NCBI RefSeq assembly: GCF_038502225.1
Contig: NC_091298.1
Coordinates: 37,755,733 to 37,819,732, forward strand
Direction of reading: 5' to 3'
Source of the DNA: Cherax quadricarinatus
Taxonomy: Eukaryota; Arthropoda; Malacostraca; Decapoda; Parastacidae
DNA length: 64,000 nt
The translations under genes and the position numbers were made by a program. The notes beneath the pieces are model-generated. The model made no database searches, had not been told where the DNA came from, and saw nothing but the letters and a program-made list of their open reading frames with translations. Positions 24,916 to 39,537 of the stretch are shown in pieces (within the stretch, counting starts at the first letter, position 1; each line of letters starts with the position of its first letter).

Positions 24916-27325
24916 TATATATTTTTTTTTTCAACAAGTCGGCCGTCTCCCACCGAGGCAGGGTGACCCAAAAAAGAAAGAAAATCCCCAAAAAGAAAAT
25001 ACTTTCATCATCATTCAACACTTTCACCACACTCGCACATTATCACTGTTTTTGCAGAGGTGCTCAGAATACAACAGTCTAGAAGCATACACATATAAAG
25101 ATACACAACATATCCCTCCAAACTGCCAATATCCCAAACCCCTCCTTTAAAGTGCAGGCATTGTACTTCCCATTTCCAGGACTCAAGTCCGACTATATGA
25201 AAATAACCGGTTTCCCTGAATCCCTTCACTAAATATTACCCTGCTCACACTCCAACAGATCGTCAGGTCCCAAGTACCATTCGTCTCCATTCACTCCTAT
25301 CTAACACGCTCACGCACGCTTGCTGGAAGTCAAGCCCCTTGCCCACAAAACCTCCTTTACCCCCTCTCTCCAACCCTTTCGAGGACGACCCCTACCCCGC
25401 CTTCCTTCCCCTATAGATTTATATGCTTTCCATGTCATTCTACTTTGATCCATTCTCTCTAAATGACCAAACCACCTCAACAACCCCTCTTCTGCCCTCT
25501 AATACTTTTATTAACTCCACACCTTCTCCTAATTTCCACACTCCGAATTTTCTGCATAATATTTACACCACACATTGCCCTTAAACAGGACATCTCCACT
25601 GCCTCCAACCGTCTCCTCGCTGCTGCATTTACCACCCAAGCTTCACACCCATATAAGTGTGTTGGTACTACTATACTTTCATACATTCCCTTCTTTGCCT
25701 CCATAGATAACGTTTTTTGACTCCACATATACCTCATCAATTCTATGATTAACCTCATCCTTCATAAATCCATCCGCCGACACGTCAACTCCCAAGTATC
25801 TGAAAACATTCACTTCTTCCATACTCCTCCTCCCCAATTTGATATCCAATTTTTCTTTATCTAAATCATTTGACACCCTCATCACCTTACTCTTTTCTAT
25901 GTTCACTTTCAACTTTCTACCTTTACACACATTCCCAAACTCATCCACTAACCTTTGCAATTTTTCTTTAGAATCTCCCATAAGCACAGTATCATCAGCA
26001 AAAAGTAACTGTGTCAATTCCCATTTTGAATTTGATTCCCCAAAATTTAATCCCACCCCTCTCCCGAACACCCTAGCATTTACTTCCTTTACAACCCCAT
26101 CTATAAATATATTAAACAACCATGGTGACATTACACATCCCTGTCTAAGACCTACTTTTACCGGGAAGTAGTCTCCCTCTCTTCTACACACCCTAACCTG
26201 AGCCTCACTATCCTCATAAAAACTCTTTACAGCATTTAATAACTTACCACCTATTCCATATACTTGCAACATCTGCTACATTGCTCCTCTATCCACTCTA
26301 TCATATGCCTTTTCTAAATCCATAAATGCAATAAAAACTTCCCTACCTTTATCTAAATACTGTTCACATATATGCTTCAATGTAAACACTTGATCTACAC
26401 ATCCCCTACCCACTCTGAAACCTCCTTGCTCATCCGCAATCCTACATTCTGTCTTACCTCTAATTCTTTCAATTATAACCCTACCGTACACTTTTCCTGG
26501 TATACTCAGTAAGCTTATTCCTCTATAATTTTTACAGTCTCTTTTGTCCCCTTTCCCTTTATATAAAGGGACTATACATGCTCTCCGCCAATCCCTAGGT
26601 ACCTTCCCCTCTTTCATACATTTATTAAACAAAAGTACCAACCACTCCAACACTATATCCCCCCCTGCTTTTAACATTTCTGTCATGATCCCATCAGTTC
26701 CAGCTGCTTTACCCCCTTTCATTTTACGTAATGCCTCACGTACCTCCCCAACACTTACATTCTGCTCTTCTTCACTCCTAAAAGATGGTATACCTCCCTG
26801 ACCAGTGCATGAAATTACTGCTTCTGTTTCTTCCTTAACATTTAAAAGTTCCTCAAAATATTCTCGCCATCTACCCAATACCTCCATCTCCCCATCTACT
26901 AACTCCCCTACTCTGTTTTTAACTGACAAATCCATATTTTCACTAGGCTTTCTTAACTTGTTTAACTCACTCCAAAATTTTTTCTTATTTTCATTAAAAT
27001 TTCTTGACAGTGCCTCTCCCACTCTATCATCTGCTCTCCTTTTGCACTCTCTCACCACTCTCTTTACCTTTCTTTTACTCTCCATATACTCTGCTCTTCT
27101 TATAACACTTCTGCTTTGTAAAAACCTCTCATAAGCTACCTTTTTCTCTTTTATCACACCCTTTACTTCATCATTCCACCAATCACTCCTCTTTCCTCCT
27201 GCTATAACCCCCTCCTATAACCACAAACTTCTGCCCCACATTCTAATACTGCATTTTTAAAACTATTCCAACCCTCTTCAACCCCCCCACAACTCATCTT
27301 TGCACTAGCCCACCTTTCTGCCAAT
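24916..27325 (-). mobile_element. RTE-type LINE, copy 2, 5'-truncated
   Basis: The minus-strand copy shares the 3' UTR with copy 1 (caccgaggcagggtgaccca near 24951). It is truncated at its 5' end within the EN-RT linker ([16 protein letters not shown]) at about 27320, next to a (TA)n tract. Its 3' end faces the 3' end of copy 1, so the two form a convergent pair separated only by TA/T-rich sequence. Confidence 0.8.
25262..27320 (-). pseudogene. RTE reverse transcriptase, 5'-truncated, few breaks
   Basis: The longest open part (27157-26276) runs from VIKEKKVAYERFLQSRS through KAAGTDGIMTEMLKAGGD, RRACIVPLYKGKGDKRD, GKTECRIADEQGGF and FIAFMDLEKAYDRVDRGAM, then hits TAG. The next frame (26272-25679) has GLRQGCVMSPWLFNIFID and LLFADDTVLMGDS, an intact FADD box, and then breaks before YMWSQKTLSMEAKKG. 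The stop after GAM falls at the same codon as the TGA in copy 1. Confidence 0.85.
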
Positions 27326-27780
<455 letters not shown>

Positions 27781-27784
27781 TAAG

Positions 27785-28247
27785 TCACTGATTAACGCCC
27801 AAAATGCCTCCGAGAGCAGAGTAGCAATTTCCAACTAATTTTAGGTCACTGATAATGAATATCATGGTTAAAACTGTTAGCTCTACTTTTCGATGTACAC
27901 CTACGTGATACAACAGGTTCCAAAAGGCTTGTGGCAGTGTGTTTCTTACCACACTCACAGTCTCACTGACCTTCATTATTGTTCCATCAGTCATAGAAGG
28001 TGGTTGTGATGTGCAAGTTTATATTTTGAGGTGACAGGCAGGTGATTTTCTTAGTCAAACATTTTTAAAACTTATAATAAATATTCACTGAGCAAGCTAT
28101 TGATATGCATATGGCATATTATATTAATTTTATTTTCCTACTGAATATGAGTACTTCTGCTTAGCTGTCATGCTCTGTATTATAATGATAAATTAATTAA
28201 TAAATTTTCTGTTTATTTTCTAATTGTTTGTTCTTTTCTTCTTTCAG
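27785..28247. other. No recognisable feature
   Basis: AT-rich sequence with no repeat or coding match. It ends in a pyrimidine-rich stretch and CAG (28236-28248) that resembles a 3' splice site before the Cys-rich pseudogene. Confidence 0.4.
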
Positions 28248-28507
28248 ATGCCTTGTACTTGTGGGAATAGTGCAGACAACTTCTGCTACATTTGTTGTGA
28301 CTTTTGCATCACAGGAGTGCAGTATAACTGCTGTGGTTAGAAAGGCATATCACCTATATTTTGGTGATACGCTTTTCTAACCAGGATAAGAACTGGTCTC
28401 CCCACATATGCTGCAACAATTGTGCTACTAACCTTCGCCAGTTGTTGAACAGGAAGAGGAAAGGAATGCCTTTTGCTGTGCCAATAACATGGCGGGCGCC
28501 AGCAGAC
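28248..28507 (+). pseudogene. Cys-rich protein fragment of unknown function, three frames
   Basis: After a tttcttctttcag acceptor-like sequence, three consecutive frames read MPCTCGNSADNFCYIC, then VVRKAYHLYFGDT, then NQDKNWSPHICCNNCATNLR followed by QLLNRKRKGMPFAVPITWR. Together they resemble a Cys-rich protein type I recall from arthropod and cnidarian predictions (AYHLYFG, DQDK.W.PH..C..C...LR, FAVP..WR), whose function I do not know. Two frameshifts make it a pseudogene. It ends where an RLE-LINE tail begins (28508). Whether it was a host exon or part of another mobile element is open. Confidence 0.5.
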
Positions 28508-29062
28508 CATACCAAAAAGGCTCCAAGGAAGAATATTTGGATTTCTTCCTAAAGCCATTTGAATATTCCACTTCCCCTACCACCTCATCTTTACATTTTT
28601 TAACTAATCGGTATATTTTATTACATTATATGGTATACAATATTTAAAAGATACATTGCTGGTACAAAGATGGCGGTACATGATGTTTGAGAGATACATT
28701 TCAAGTGCAAATTGCTACATGTTTATCATAGATTACAATGCAAAAAATCTTATCCAGCTCCTCAGAGCTGGGGCGCACACCCAGGATACAGCAAGCATTA
28801 CTCCTCTGAACTGCCGCACGGAGTCGCTGGAACAGAAAACTAGCCACCCTTGGATCCCTAGTTACCTTGACGATTCTTTTGCACTCTTTTCCCATGGGCC
28901 AAGGGTCTCCGAGCCTATGAGAATGAATATATAATAATGGGCAGGATCACCGTATTTTCTAAACTTTTGGGACTCCCTGAAGCTGGGAGCTGCCCCTCCT
29001 TCCTCTCTGGTGTACTGGAGATACGTATCAGCCAGTGCACATGTATAGTCCCGCAACACCAG
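28508..29062 (-). mobile_element. RLE-type LINE 3' fragment (copy D)
   Basis: On the minus strand it begins at the start of the RLE domain's last part ([20 protein letters not shown]) and runs through [25 protein letters not shown] and [19 protein letters not shown]. It ends with the 3' UTR and the terminal block shared with 12561-12646 and 39320-39405. It is closer to copy B (37.2 kb) than to copy C. It is 5'-truncated, with one frameshift near 28870. Unlike the other RLE copies it is not bounded by (TA)n. Confidence 0.8.
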
Positions 29063-29228
29063 AGTGTACTCACCCATGCTGCATTCTAATTTTAAGACGA
29101 CACTCCAATATTTGCTCTGCAAGCACTGAAGTAGAGCAGTAGAGCAGGCTGAGCTTATGGAATACAATGCATTTTTCTCAAATAGCTCAGCGACCGAAAT
29201 ACATCTTGTTAATATTTCCTACTGTTAG

Positions 29229-29229
29229 T

Positions 29230-29298
<69 letters not shown>
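29229..29298. repeat. (TAA)n microsatellite
   Basis: About 70 bp of ATA/TAA units, just before the decayed SINE copy. Confidence 0.95.
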
Positions 29299-29300
<2 letters not shown>

Positions 29301-29484
29301 TAATTCAGTCCTAGCTGACATCAATGACATACTACTATATAGAAAGCCCCTTGTTATGAAGAGCATTTCGGGCAAAATAGGTCAGCGTCCCAGGATGCGA
29401 CCCACAACAGTCTACTAACACTCAGGTACCCATTGTGGAAATATAAACACATATGCAGTATAATGTGATCCTTTATTGACAACG

Positions 29485-29530
29485 TTTCACCCGCACAGTG
29501 GGCTTTTTCAAGTCACAAACAGATCTACCT
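29485..29530 (-). ncRNA. Hammerhead motif with U3-A8 core (left arm)
   Basis: On the minus strand: GAC, TTGAAAA, a stem II of GCCC against GGGT, GAAAC, GTT and GTC. Stem I is GAC/GTC. The core has U at position 3 and A at position 8 instead of C and G, which keeps a Watson-Crick pair. Confidence 0.55.
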
Positions 29531-29563
29531 GGGGTGGAAGGGACGCGAGGTAGATCTGTTTGT

Positions 29564-29600
29564 GACTTGAAAAAGCCCTCTGTGTGGGCGAAACGTTGTC
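29564..29600 (+). ncRNA. Hammerhead motif with U3-A8 core (right arm)
   Basis: GAC is followed by TTGAAAA (29567-29573), an AGCCC...GGGC stem II, GAAA (29590-29593) and CGTTGTC. It has the same design as the left arm but is independent in sequence at the stem II loop. Confidence 0.55.
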
Positions 29601-31041
29601 AATAAAGGATCACATTATACTGCATACGTGTTTATATTTCCATTGTGTCGGTATTTTATACCATTTATTTCCAGGTACCCATTGTACTGATGGATGAACA
29701 TAGTCAATAGGTGTAAAGAAACACGCCCAATGTTTCTAATCTTGCTGGGAATCTAACCCAGACCCTCGCCGAGTGAAGCAAGAGCTTTAGCCATCAGGCC
29801 ACCAGAGCCCATATTATTACCATTGACGGTGAAACATTTAAGAACATAACAACCTATTTTTAAAACTACACAATATCTTATCTTCTATAACGGTACTCAG
29901 GAGTTTGTTCCGCTCATCCACAACTCTATTACCAAACCAGTGCTTTCCTATATCCTTTCTCAATCTGAATTTTTCCAGTTTAAAACCAAAATTTTTAGCA
30001 CACTATTTACATCCTCTTTATTAATTTCTATATTCCATTTATACACCTCGGTCATATCCCCCCTAATTCTATGCCTTTCTAGAGAGTGCAGATTCAGGGC
30101 CCTCAGTCTATCCTCATAGGGAAGATTTCTAATACATGGGATCAACTTTGTCATCCTTGTTTGTAGGTTTTCCAGTGCATTTGTATCCATTCTGTAATAC
30201 GGTGAATAAAACGGCGCAGCATAATCTAAATGAGGCCTAACCAAAGATATATAGAGTTGAAAAACAACCTGAGGACTTATAATATTTATACTTCTTGATA
30301 TGAAGGCAAGGACTCTGTCAGCTTTATTGCGAACACTAATGCACTGTTGTCTTGGTTTTAGATTAGTGCTAACCAGATCTCCTAAATCCTTTTCACAATC
30401 CGTAGCATGGTTATTTTCCTGCCCCAACATTTAGAACTTTGCATTTGTCTATGCTAAACTGCATCTATCACTTCTCCGACAACTGCATTTGTCTATTCAA
30501 ATCATCCTGGAGTGCTCTAATGCCCTCATTAAAATTAATTGACCGGCCTATTTTGGTGTCATCAGCAAATTTGCTTATGTCGGTATTTATTTCCTCATCT
30601 ATGTCGTTTATGTAAATTTGTGAACAACAAGGGGCCCAACACTGACCCCTGTGGAACACAGCTTGTGACGTGCCCCCATTCTGATTTCTCCCTATTCATG
30701 CAAACTCTCTGCTGCCTATTTGTCACCCATGCATCTACTCGGGAAGAAATTTCTCCTCCTATTCAGTGTGCCTAAAGTTTTTTCAGCAGCCTCTGATGTG
30801 CAATTGTATCGAAGGTCTTACTGACGTCCATATACACAATATCATATTCAATTCCATGATCTGCCTCCTTAAATACCTTATTAAAGTAATTTAGCAAATT
30901 CGTAAGACAGGAACGCCCCTTTGTAAAACCGTGCTGAGATTCATTAATCAATTTATGCCTTTCAAGATGGCTACGAATTGCTTGGGCAAGTATTGATTCC
31001 ATAAATTTACCAACTATGGGCATATTGGTCTACAGTTCAAG

Positions 31042-31200
31042 ATTGATGGACTAACCCCATCGCTCAAGGCTGAGGGACTATTACCTCAAACTCCTCCTGT
31101 TCTTCCCCGTTTTCCTTTGTTATGGACTGATGAAGCCACTGTGTGGCGAAACGTTTCCTTAATAAAGATACCCAAGTGTTGCACATGTGTCTAATTTTTC
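31042..31200 (+). mobile_element. Hammerhead-bearing repeat, family A, inside CR1 copy 3
   Basis: Single plus-strand arm beginning gattgatggactaaccccat and ending near cacatgtgtctaattttt. It lacks an inverted partner and the hairpin tail. No target duplication is seen; instead CR1 sequence is missing at the site, so insertion or later repair deleted the target. Confidence 0.65.
31122..31160 (+). ncRNA. Hammerhead ribozyme motif, type I, family A
   Basis: Core CTGATGA (31127-31133), stem II AGCCAC/GTGGC, GAAA (31148-31151), then CGTT and stem I GGA/TCC. Beyond a U-U mismatch, stem I extends (ATT with AAT). All core residues are canonical. Confidence 0.75.
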
Positions 31201-32575
31201 ATCTTCCTGAGTAAAAACTGAGAGGAAGTAGGTATTGAAAAGTTCAATCATTTCCTTATCACTATCAGTGAACTAACCTGAGTTACTCTTAAGTGGGCCC
31301 ATCTTGTCTCTAACCTTACTTCTGTATACTTGAAAGAACCCTTTGAGTTAGTCTTCGAATCCCTTGCGATTTTAACCTCATAATCCCTTTTTGCTTTCTT
31401 ATTCCTTTTTTTTTATTTCTCTCTTAAACTGAATATATTGATTTCTTAACTGCCCTTCTTCACCTTGATACGCTTATATATGCTTCTCTTTTGACTAATG
31501 GGACGTTTTAATCTATTATTTAACCATTTGAGATCATTTTTGTTAGATCTAATTTCCTTACTCGGCACAAAAGTTGTCTGGGCAGCTAACACTATGCTAT
31601 AAAATATTGGCATAGGCAGCCTACCCTACCTACCTGTCCCAAAGTAAGGTCATCCCAATTTAGCCAAGCCAGGTAATTTCTCAGTCCTATGAAGTCGGCC
31701 AAGTGGAAATCTGGGACAGAGACTTGATTACAGTTATCTGGGTAATTCCATGATATAATGAAACTAAGAAATTTGTGATCGCTTTCTTCTAGCTCATCAC
31801 TAACCTCAAGATTATTAACTAGTGATTCTTTGTTGGCAAGAACCAAGTCAAGCAGATTGTTTCCTCTAGTTCGTTCTGTCATAAACTGTTTAAAGCCAGT
31901 CCTGAACCGTATCAAGAAAGTCACTAGACTCAAGAGTGCCTCTCACATTGTTCCAATCAATTTGTCTCAAGTTAAAATCTCCCATTAATATAACATTTTC
32001 ATATCTAGACGCCTCATGTTAGGCCCCCAAACCTATCAAGGTTTGGGGGCCTATAAATCACACCCAAAATTAATTTTTCACGACCTTCAAGAAGCTGTAG
32101 CCAAACAGATTCTGTGTCCGATGTTTCTAACCTTATAACATGACTAAAACAACAATTTAAATCATCTCTGACAAACATCGCCACTCCACCACTCTTCCTG
32201 TTGATCCTATCAGTGTGGAATAGTTTATAACCCTGTATGTTGCATTCAGAAGGCATTTCTCTATCTTTCAGGTTGACGCAGGTCTCTGTTATAGGCATAT
32301 CTATATTATCTGCACTTGCAAGTAATCTTAACTCATCTAACTTATTTTTTAGACTCCTACTATTTATATAGTACACCTTAAGGGAACTAGTCACTCGTTG
32401 CCCTCTACTATATCTCTTTGTTTGTTGAGCAATTGCTGTGCTTTTTCTAGTAACTTAATTTTGAATATCGTATTTTAAACATATTCCTGGGGTATCCTGG
32501 TAATATCTGCTGTTTTCAACCCTAAAACTGCACTGCAGCCTGATTGTTTCCCACAAACACCCTTACCTCTATAAT

Positions 32576-33192
32576 CTATGAGTTTAAATTCCTAGACAAG
32601 TCATCAATGACCCCCTCAATCGAATTGGCTAATACAACCACTCCATCCCCAGAGAGATGAACCCCATCCCTTGCATACATATCATGTTTGCCATAGAATT
32701 TGTCCCAGTTATCAATGAATGAGATTGCAAGTTTCTTGCAGTACCTGTCTAGCCAGCAATTTTTACCACTTTCCCTAGACATCCACTCATTGCCCACTTC
32801 CCTTCTAGGCAAGATGCTACATATGATTATAATCCCTCCCTTAGACCTAACTACTTCTATGGCTGATCTGTACTCCTAACCTGACATAATATTATCCAAC
32901 CTGCTGACTGTGTCACCAACACCAGCTCCTGGGAGACACACTCTATGTCTGACTTTCCTACCTCTGTTACAAAAAGCACGGTTCATATATCTTACGTGAG
33001 AGTCACCCACAATTAGCATATTCTTACTTTGATTTACAGGAGAGTCAGTGGTACCTTCAACCTCACTAACCACTGAAGTACACTCGTCCTGGACAAAGGA
33101 GAATCGATTTTCTACCTTCATATCTTCTCTATTAACTTTCCTTATCTTCCTTCTTCCTGAATTGTGTACCACTTGCCACTTAAATTTCAGTC
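32576..33192 (-). pseudogene. CR1 ORF1 remains: SGNH esterase part
   Basis: The frame reads FKWQVVHNSGRRKIRKVNRE, then LIVGDSHVRYMNRAFC (block I, Ser retained) and GAGVGDTVSRL. A gap removes the GxND block. The next frame gives CWLDRYCKKLAISFIDNW and MYARDGVHLSGDG (Asp and His of block V). The N-terminal coiled coil is missing through truncation. Confidence 0.75.
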
Positions 33193-34439
33193 TTTTTAAA
33201 ATTTGATTTATTAAAAAAGACAATTCAATTTTTTATTCCTGAAAGAATCGTTCAAATAAGTCTCAATTTTCAAAAAAATTACTGTATGCAACTTTTCCTT
33301 TTTTTTTTTTTTTTACATTGGCTGATTAATTATTGGCGAATTAACATGAAATGAAAATTTAACTTTTGCAAGATGAATTTTTCAACCTTTGCTAACTTAG
33401 CTAAAACTAACGCAGTAAATTTCAACTTGATTTTCTGCAACCTATGACAGGTCAGTTCAATTTTAGACAGCTCTTTATAATGTCAATTAAAGTCATTAAT
33501 TTCTTGATGCTTAACCTTATATTTGCAATGAATTTGCTCTCAGAATCACTTATCAAAATGATTGTTGCTTTGTACACAAACTTCGTAAAGGTGATAAAAT
33601 AAGTAATTATTTTTGTTAATATGGTTTTCGTTTATTATTTGCATTCGAAAATAATCATTTACACAGTCATATTAACTACGTTAGTAGCCTTAGTAAGCCA
33701 TACATAAATTATTATTATGATAATATAGAAGAATTTTCATTGATTATACATTTGACATTTGTGGCATTATGTAGGATTAAATAATTTATATTTGTTAAAA
33801 TTTATTTAGATTATGTTTGACATACGTTGTTAAGTCACGTGAATATCTTTATTAATTAATAAGAATAATGTTATTGAAAAAAATTACATTTTTCTGAATT
33901 CGAATAAATCAAAGGAGAAAAATTAATGACTTCTTCAACGCAAATATTTTCTTGACTGATATCTACCTTCTTGTTTGAAGATGTAATTGACAAGTTAAAA
34001 GCAATATTTTAAAATTTCTCATCTTCATAAAGTCTTGAAGAGCAGTGTTATAAATACTCCATCTTCATAAATGTTGTAGATGTAATATAATTTCCACTTG
34101 ATGAAGTGCAACGTCGTCCCGGGAGAATGAGGGAGCCATAGTCATTGTAATTTATTGGTCAATAAATTATCTTCCTCGTAATAATTGAAAAGTTATTACT
34201 TGAGGACGCCCTCAAGGAAATTTGAAGAGGTCGATCCTTCGAGAAATGGTTATGTTAATGGTCATTCCTGGAGCAGCTGCTGGAGTGTATAACTGAGTGT
34301 CTTTTAGTGTGCTTATATCCAGGAGCGCTTGATGATATGGAAAGTTTCTTTTCCAATGCCCAATAGTAAGTGTAACTATTTCTGTTAACTACAGTTTGTA
34401 TTAGTGTTCATTTCTCTCAGTATTTGTCATTATACCTAT
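33193..34439. other. AT-rich region without recognised features
   Basis: Strongly AT-rich sequence with no open frame of note and no match to repeats in this window. A T14-type run lies near 33300. It is the least repeat-like stretch here. Confidence 0.5.
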
Positions 34440-35480
34440 GCCATGTATTGCGTATCAACGAGAGTGTACTCACCTATGCTTGGTTCCAGGGGTTGTGTCT
34501 CAGCTCTGACCCCGACTCATATTTGGCAACTACTGTGTTACCTCTGTATTGGCTTCGAGAGTCTAGTCATACCTCTTTTTAATTCTATATAAGACTGCAG
34601 CGACTACACCTCTACCACTTTCTGACCACTCTAAGAAATAATTCCCAACATCCTTGTGACATATCTGTGTTGTCAACTTCCAGCAATGCCGAACGCTCCT
34701 GATTCACATCTTTGAACAATTTGCTCCTCTCCACCTCACAGATTCCTCTCAGTATCTTGTACATCGTTATCAGGTCACAAGTGGCCTTTCTGTTCTGTAG
34801 CTCAGCAAGCTGTGGCCTTTTAGTTTCTTTTCATAGCTCATGTACTTCAGCTCCGAGATTAGTATAGTCGTAAACCTCTACATTATCTACAGTTTCTTGA
34901 TATGTTTTCTGAGAAGTGGGTTCCATACGGGTTCTGTATACTAGAATATGGGCCTGACATATGCTGTATATAATGTCATGAATAATTCTTTGCTTAGGTT
35001 CCTGAGAGCCAGACGTACATTCCTGTAGCGGTTATTCAGCTGATGTGCGCTTCAGGCGATATATTCAGTACATTGCCCACCCCAAGATCCTTCTCCATAA
35101 GTGAGATTTGCAGCATATAGAGCCTTCCTTCCGTATTCTGGGACCAAACTCTAACAGGGATTTCAGAAAGCAGACTTGCATCTTGTCAGTGTCCATTTTT
35201 TAGTTTTTATTGGCTGTTCCTGTTTAATAATCTCATTATTTCACATCATCCACAAGCAGGAATATCTCTGACTCCATCGGATTCATCTCATTGTTCAGGT
35301 ACGCAACAAATAGTGATCGTTGTGGAACCTCTCTCGTCACACGCGCTCATTCTGACATTTCTTCTCGGACCGTCACTCACTGTTTCCTTCCTGTTAAGTT
35401 TTCCTTGATCCATTGCGGTACCTTCTCTGACAATTCCTTTCTGTTTTTCCATGCTCAATCATTTTGAAGCTTTTATCTCT
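34440..35480 (-). pseudogene. Ancient non-LTR reverse transcriptase remnant
   Basis: Minus-strand pieces in several frames follow the RT order. WIKENLTGRKQ precedes REVPQ and LFVAYLNNEMNPMESEIFLL with VDDVK (catalytic DD). YTEPVWNPLLRKHIKKL and SYEKKLKGHSL come next, then LVT plus MYKILRGI. Many frameshifts and stops show great age. The WSPYLR..I..LE block and the RT-thumb order suggest the CR1/Jockey superfamily, but it is clearly a different family from the CR1 copies nearby. Confidence 0.6.
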
Positions 35481-36141
35481 GGGTAAACTTTGTTCTTGCT
35501 ATTGTCTATTCGGCTCCTGGGTGACAATAATCTCCTTTGCCACCCTGTACCTTCCCGCTGCACACTCCATCATTTCATTTACTGTTTTCCCTTCCGGTTC
35601 CCATTACAATTGCACTTCATGTAGGAATTCCCTTACGCCTTTTGTAGGATCTTTTGAAATTTAGTTTCTTTCGTCTTTCCTGTGGCATCGTTCTCTGTCT
35701 CATCTTCACTTATTCAAAGAAATTGAATTTTAGGAATATGTTGTCACTATCACCAAGAGGTCTGTCGTATTCAATAACTCCTACGTAAAAATTGCTCGGA
35801 TTGAGTAGAAGGTCCGACTTTGCTGGGTCTTCCCTCTTCTCTCTGTTATTGTGTTCCTGATATGTTGATTCATGAATTTCAATGTAATCACTTTTAACAT
35901 TTTAGCCATCCACATTTTGAGTTCCTGAGTGGCTCAGTGTTCTGCCTGTCCAATCCTTTTTTCTAATGCTATAATAATCATCCTTCTGGCTGTGGGCACT
36001 GTTGTGCCTGGGGGCACTGTTGTGCCTGGGGGCACTTCCTGTACCCTCTTGTATCCCTCCCTCATTCACTCGCTCCAGTGAAGAAGGTACTCTGGGGACG
36101 TACTTGCTTGGACATTCTTCTCTTTTCTGAAATTTTTGCAT
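35481..36141. other. Mostly unassigned; short tandem duplication
   Basis: The first part may extend the ancient RT. At 35994-36034 a 21-bp unit (ggcactgttgtgcctggg) is repeated about twice. The last 100 bp lead into a PLE-type 3' end. Confidence 0.4.
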
Positions 36142-36779
<638 letters not shown>

Positions 36780-37012
36780 TTCGTAATACTCTTCCACTCC
36801 TAGACGGCGATAACAGGAAATAAAGAAGAACAAGAACTCGTAAGAGAATAGAAGTAAAACACAGAGGGGTGTGTATATATATGCTTGTACATGCATGTGT
36901 GGTATGACCTAAATGCAATCTACCATAATGTACAACAATTACAGGTTCCAGTTTCATATTCACCTGGCAGGACGGTTGTACCTCTCTGAGCAGTTGCTGT
37001 CTACCAGCCAAC
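36780..37012 (-). repeat. RTE 5'-region repeat (reversed)
   Basis: Its reverse complement matches the 5' region of RTE copy 1 (21326-21600): ggtagacagcaac, then accgtcctgccag, gaaac..gaacctgtaa, catatatata and ttctttatttcctgttat. It stops before the RTE coding region. It may be an independent short repeat that RTE copy 1 merely abuts. Confidence 0.6.
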
Positions 37013-39465
<2,453 letters not shown>

Positions 39466-39537
39466 AATATATATATATATTATATATATATATTATATAT
39501 TATATATATATATTATATATATTATATATATTATATA
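39466..39537. repeat. Imperfect (TA)n tract between two RLE LINEs
   Basis: About 72 bp of TATATTATA-type repeat separating copy B from the 5' UTR of copy C. Confidence 0.9.

Larger units (their letters stand above)
29423..29685. mobile_element. Palindromic hammerhead insert, family C, with 14-bp TSD
   Basis: The duplication CAGGTACCCATTGT occurs at 29423-29436 and 29672-29685. Between them are a left arm (from 29437), a short unpaired centre (ggggtggaagggacgcga, about 29531-29548), an inverted right arm ending at 29641, and a right-only 30-nt tail. The arms differ at several positions, so this is not a trivial assembly mirror. The element splits a SINE, which in the 19.5 kb copy has one uninterrupted CAGGTACC-type site. 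Confidence 0.85.
29310..29815 (-). mobile_element. tRNA-derived SINE (family S1), decayed and interrupted
   Basis: It matches the SINE at 19419-19722. The minus-strand 5' end at about 29812 has TGGCCTGATGGCTAAAGC (A box) and GGGTTAGATTCCC (B box, one change). The body phrase ggatgcgacccacaacagtc also matches. It is split at 29423-29685 by a palindromic hammerhead insert with its target duplication. Confidence 0.75.
29960..32394 (-). pseudogene. CR1 ORF2 remains (EN + RT)
   Basis: EN is present as VYYINSRSLKNKLDEL, ITETCVNLKD, GGVAMFVRDD and GVIYRPPNLD. After a local duplication near 32010-32040 it continues with GDFN-type sequence near 31965 and ESDHKFLSF. The RT remains are HGFTKGRSCLTNLL, DIVYMDVSKTFDTI, then KFADDTKIGR (box intact), and IRNLPYEDRLRALNLHSLER. 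There are multiple stops and frameshifts; the QENNHAT block is joined directly to DCEKDLG, showing a small deletion. Confidence 0.75.
29838..33192 (-). mobile_element. CR1-type LINE, subfamily A, copy 3
   Basis: A minus-strand CR1 with RT C-terminus near 29.9-30.4 kb, RT core near 30.5-31.0 kb, EN near 31.6-32.4 kb and ORF1 near 32.6-33.2 kb. It is 5'-truncated in the ORF1 linker and lacks its normal 3' UTR: only a TTAAGAACATA scrap of the octamer tail is joined to it. A family A hammerhead repeat (31042-31200) replaces roughly 280 bp of the EN-RT linker and first RT block, judged against copy 1. Confidence 0.8.

Noticed and set aside
34100..34130. Possible hammerhead near cttgatgaagtgcaacgtcg
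   Set aside because: It has no stem II of adequate length and no GAAA element in the right place.
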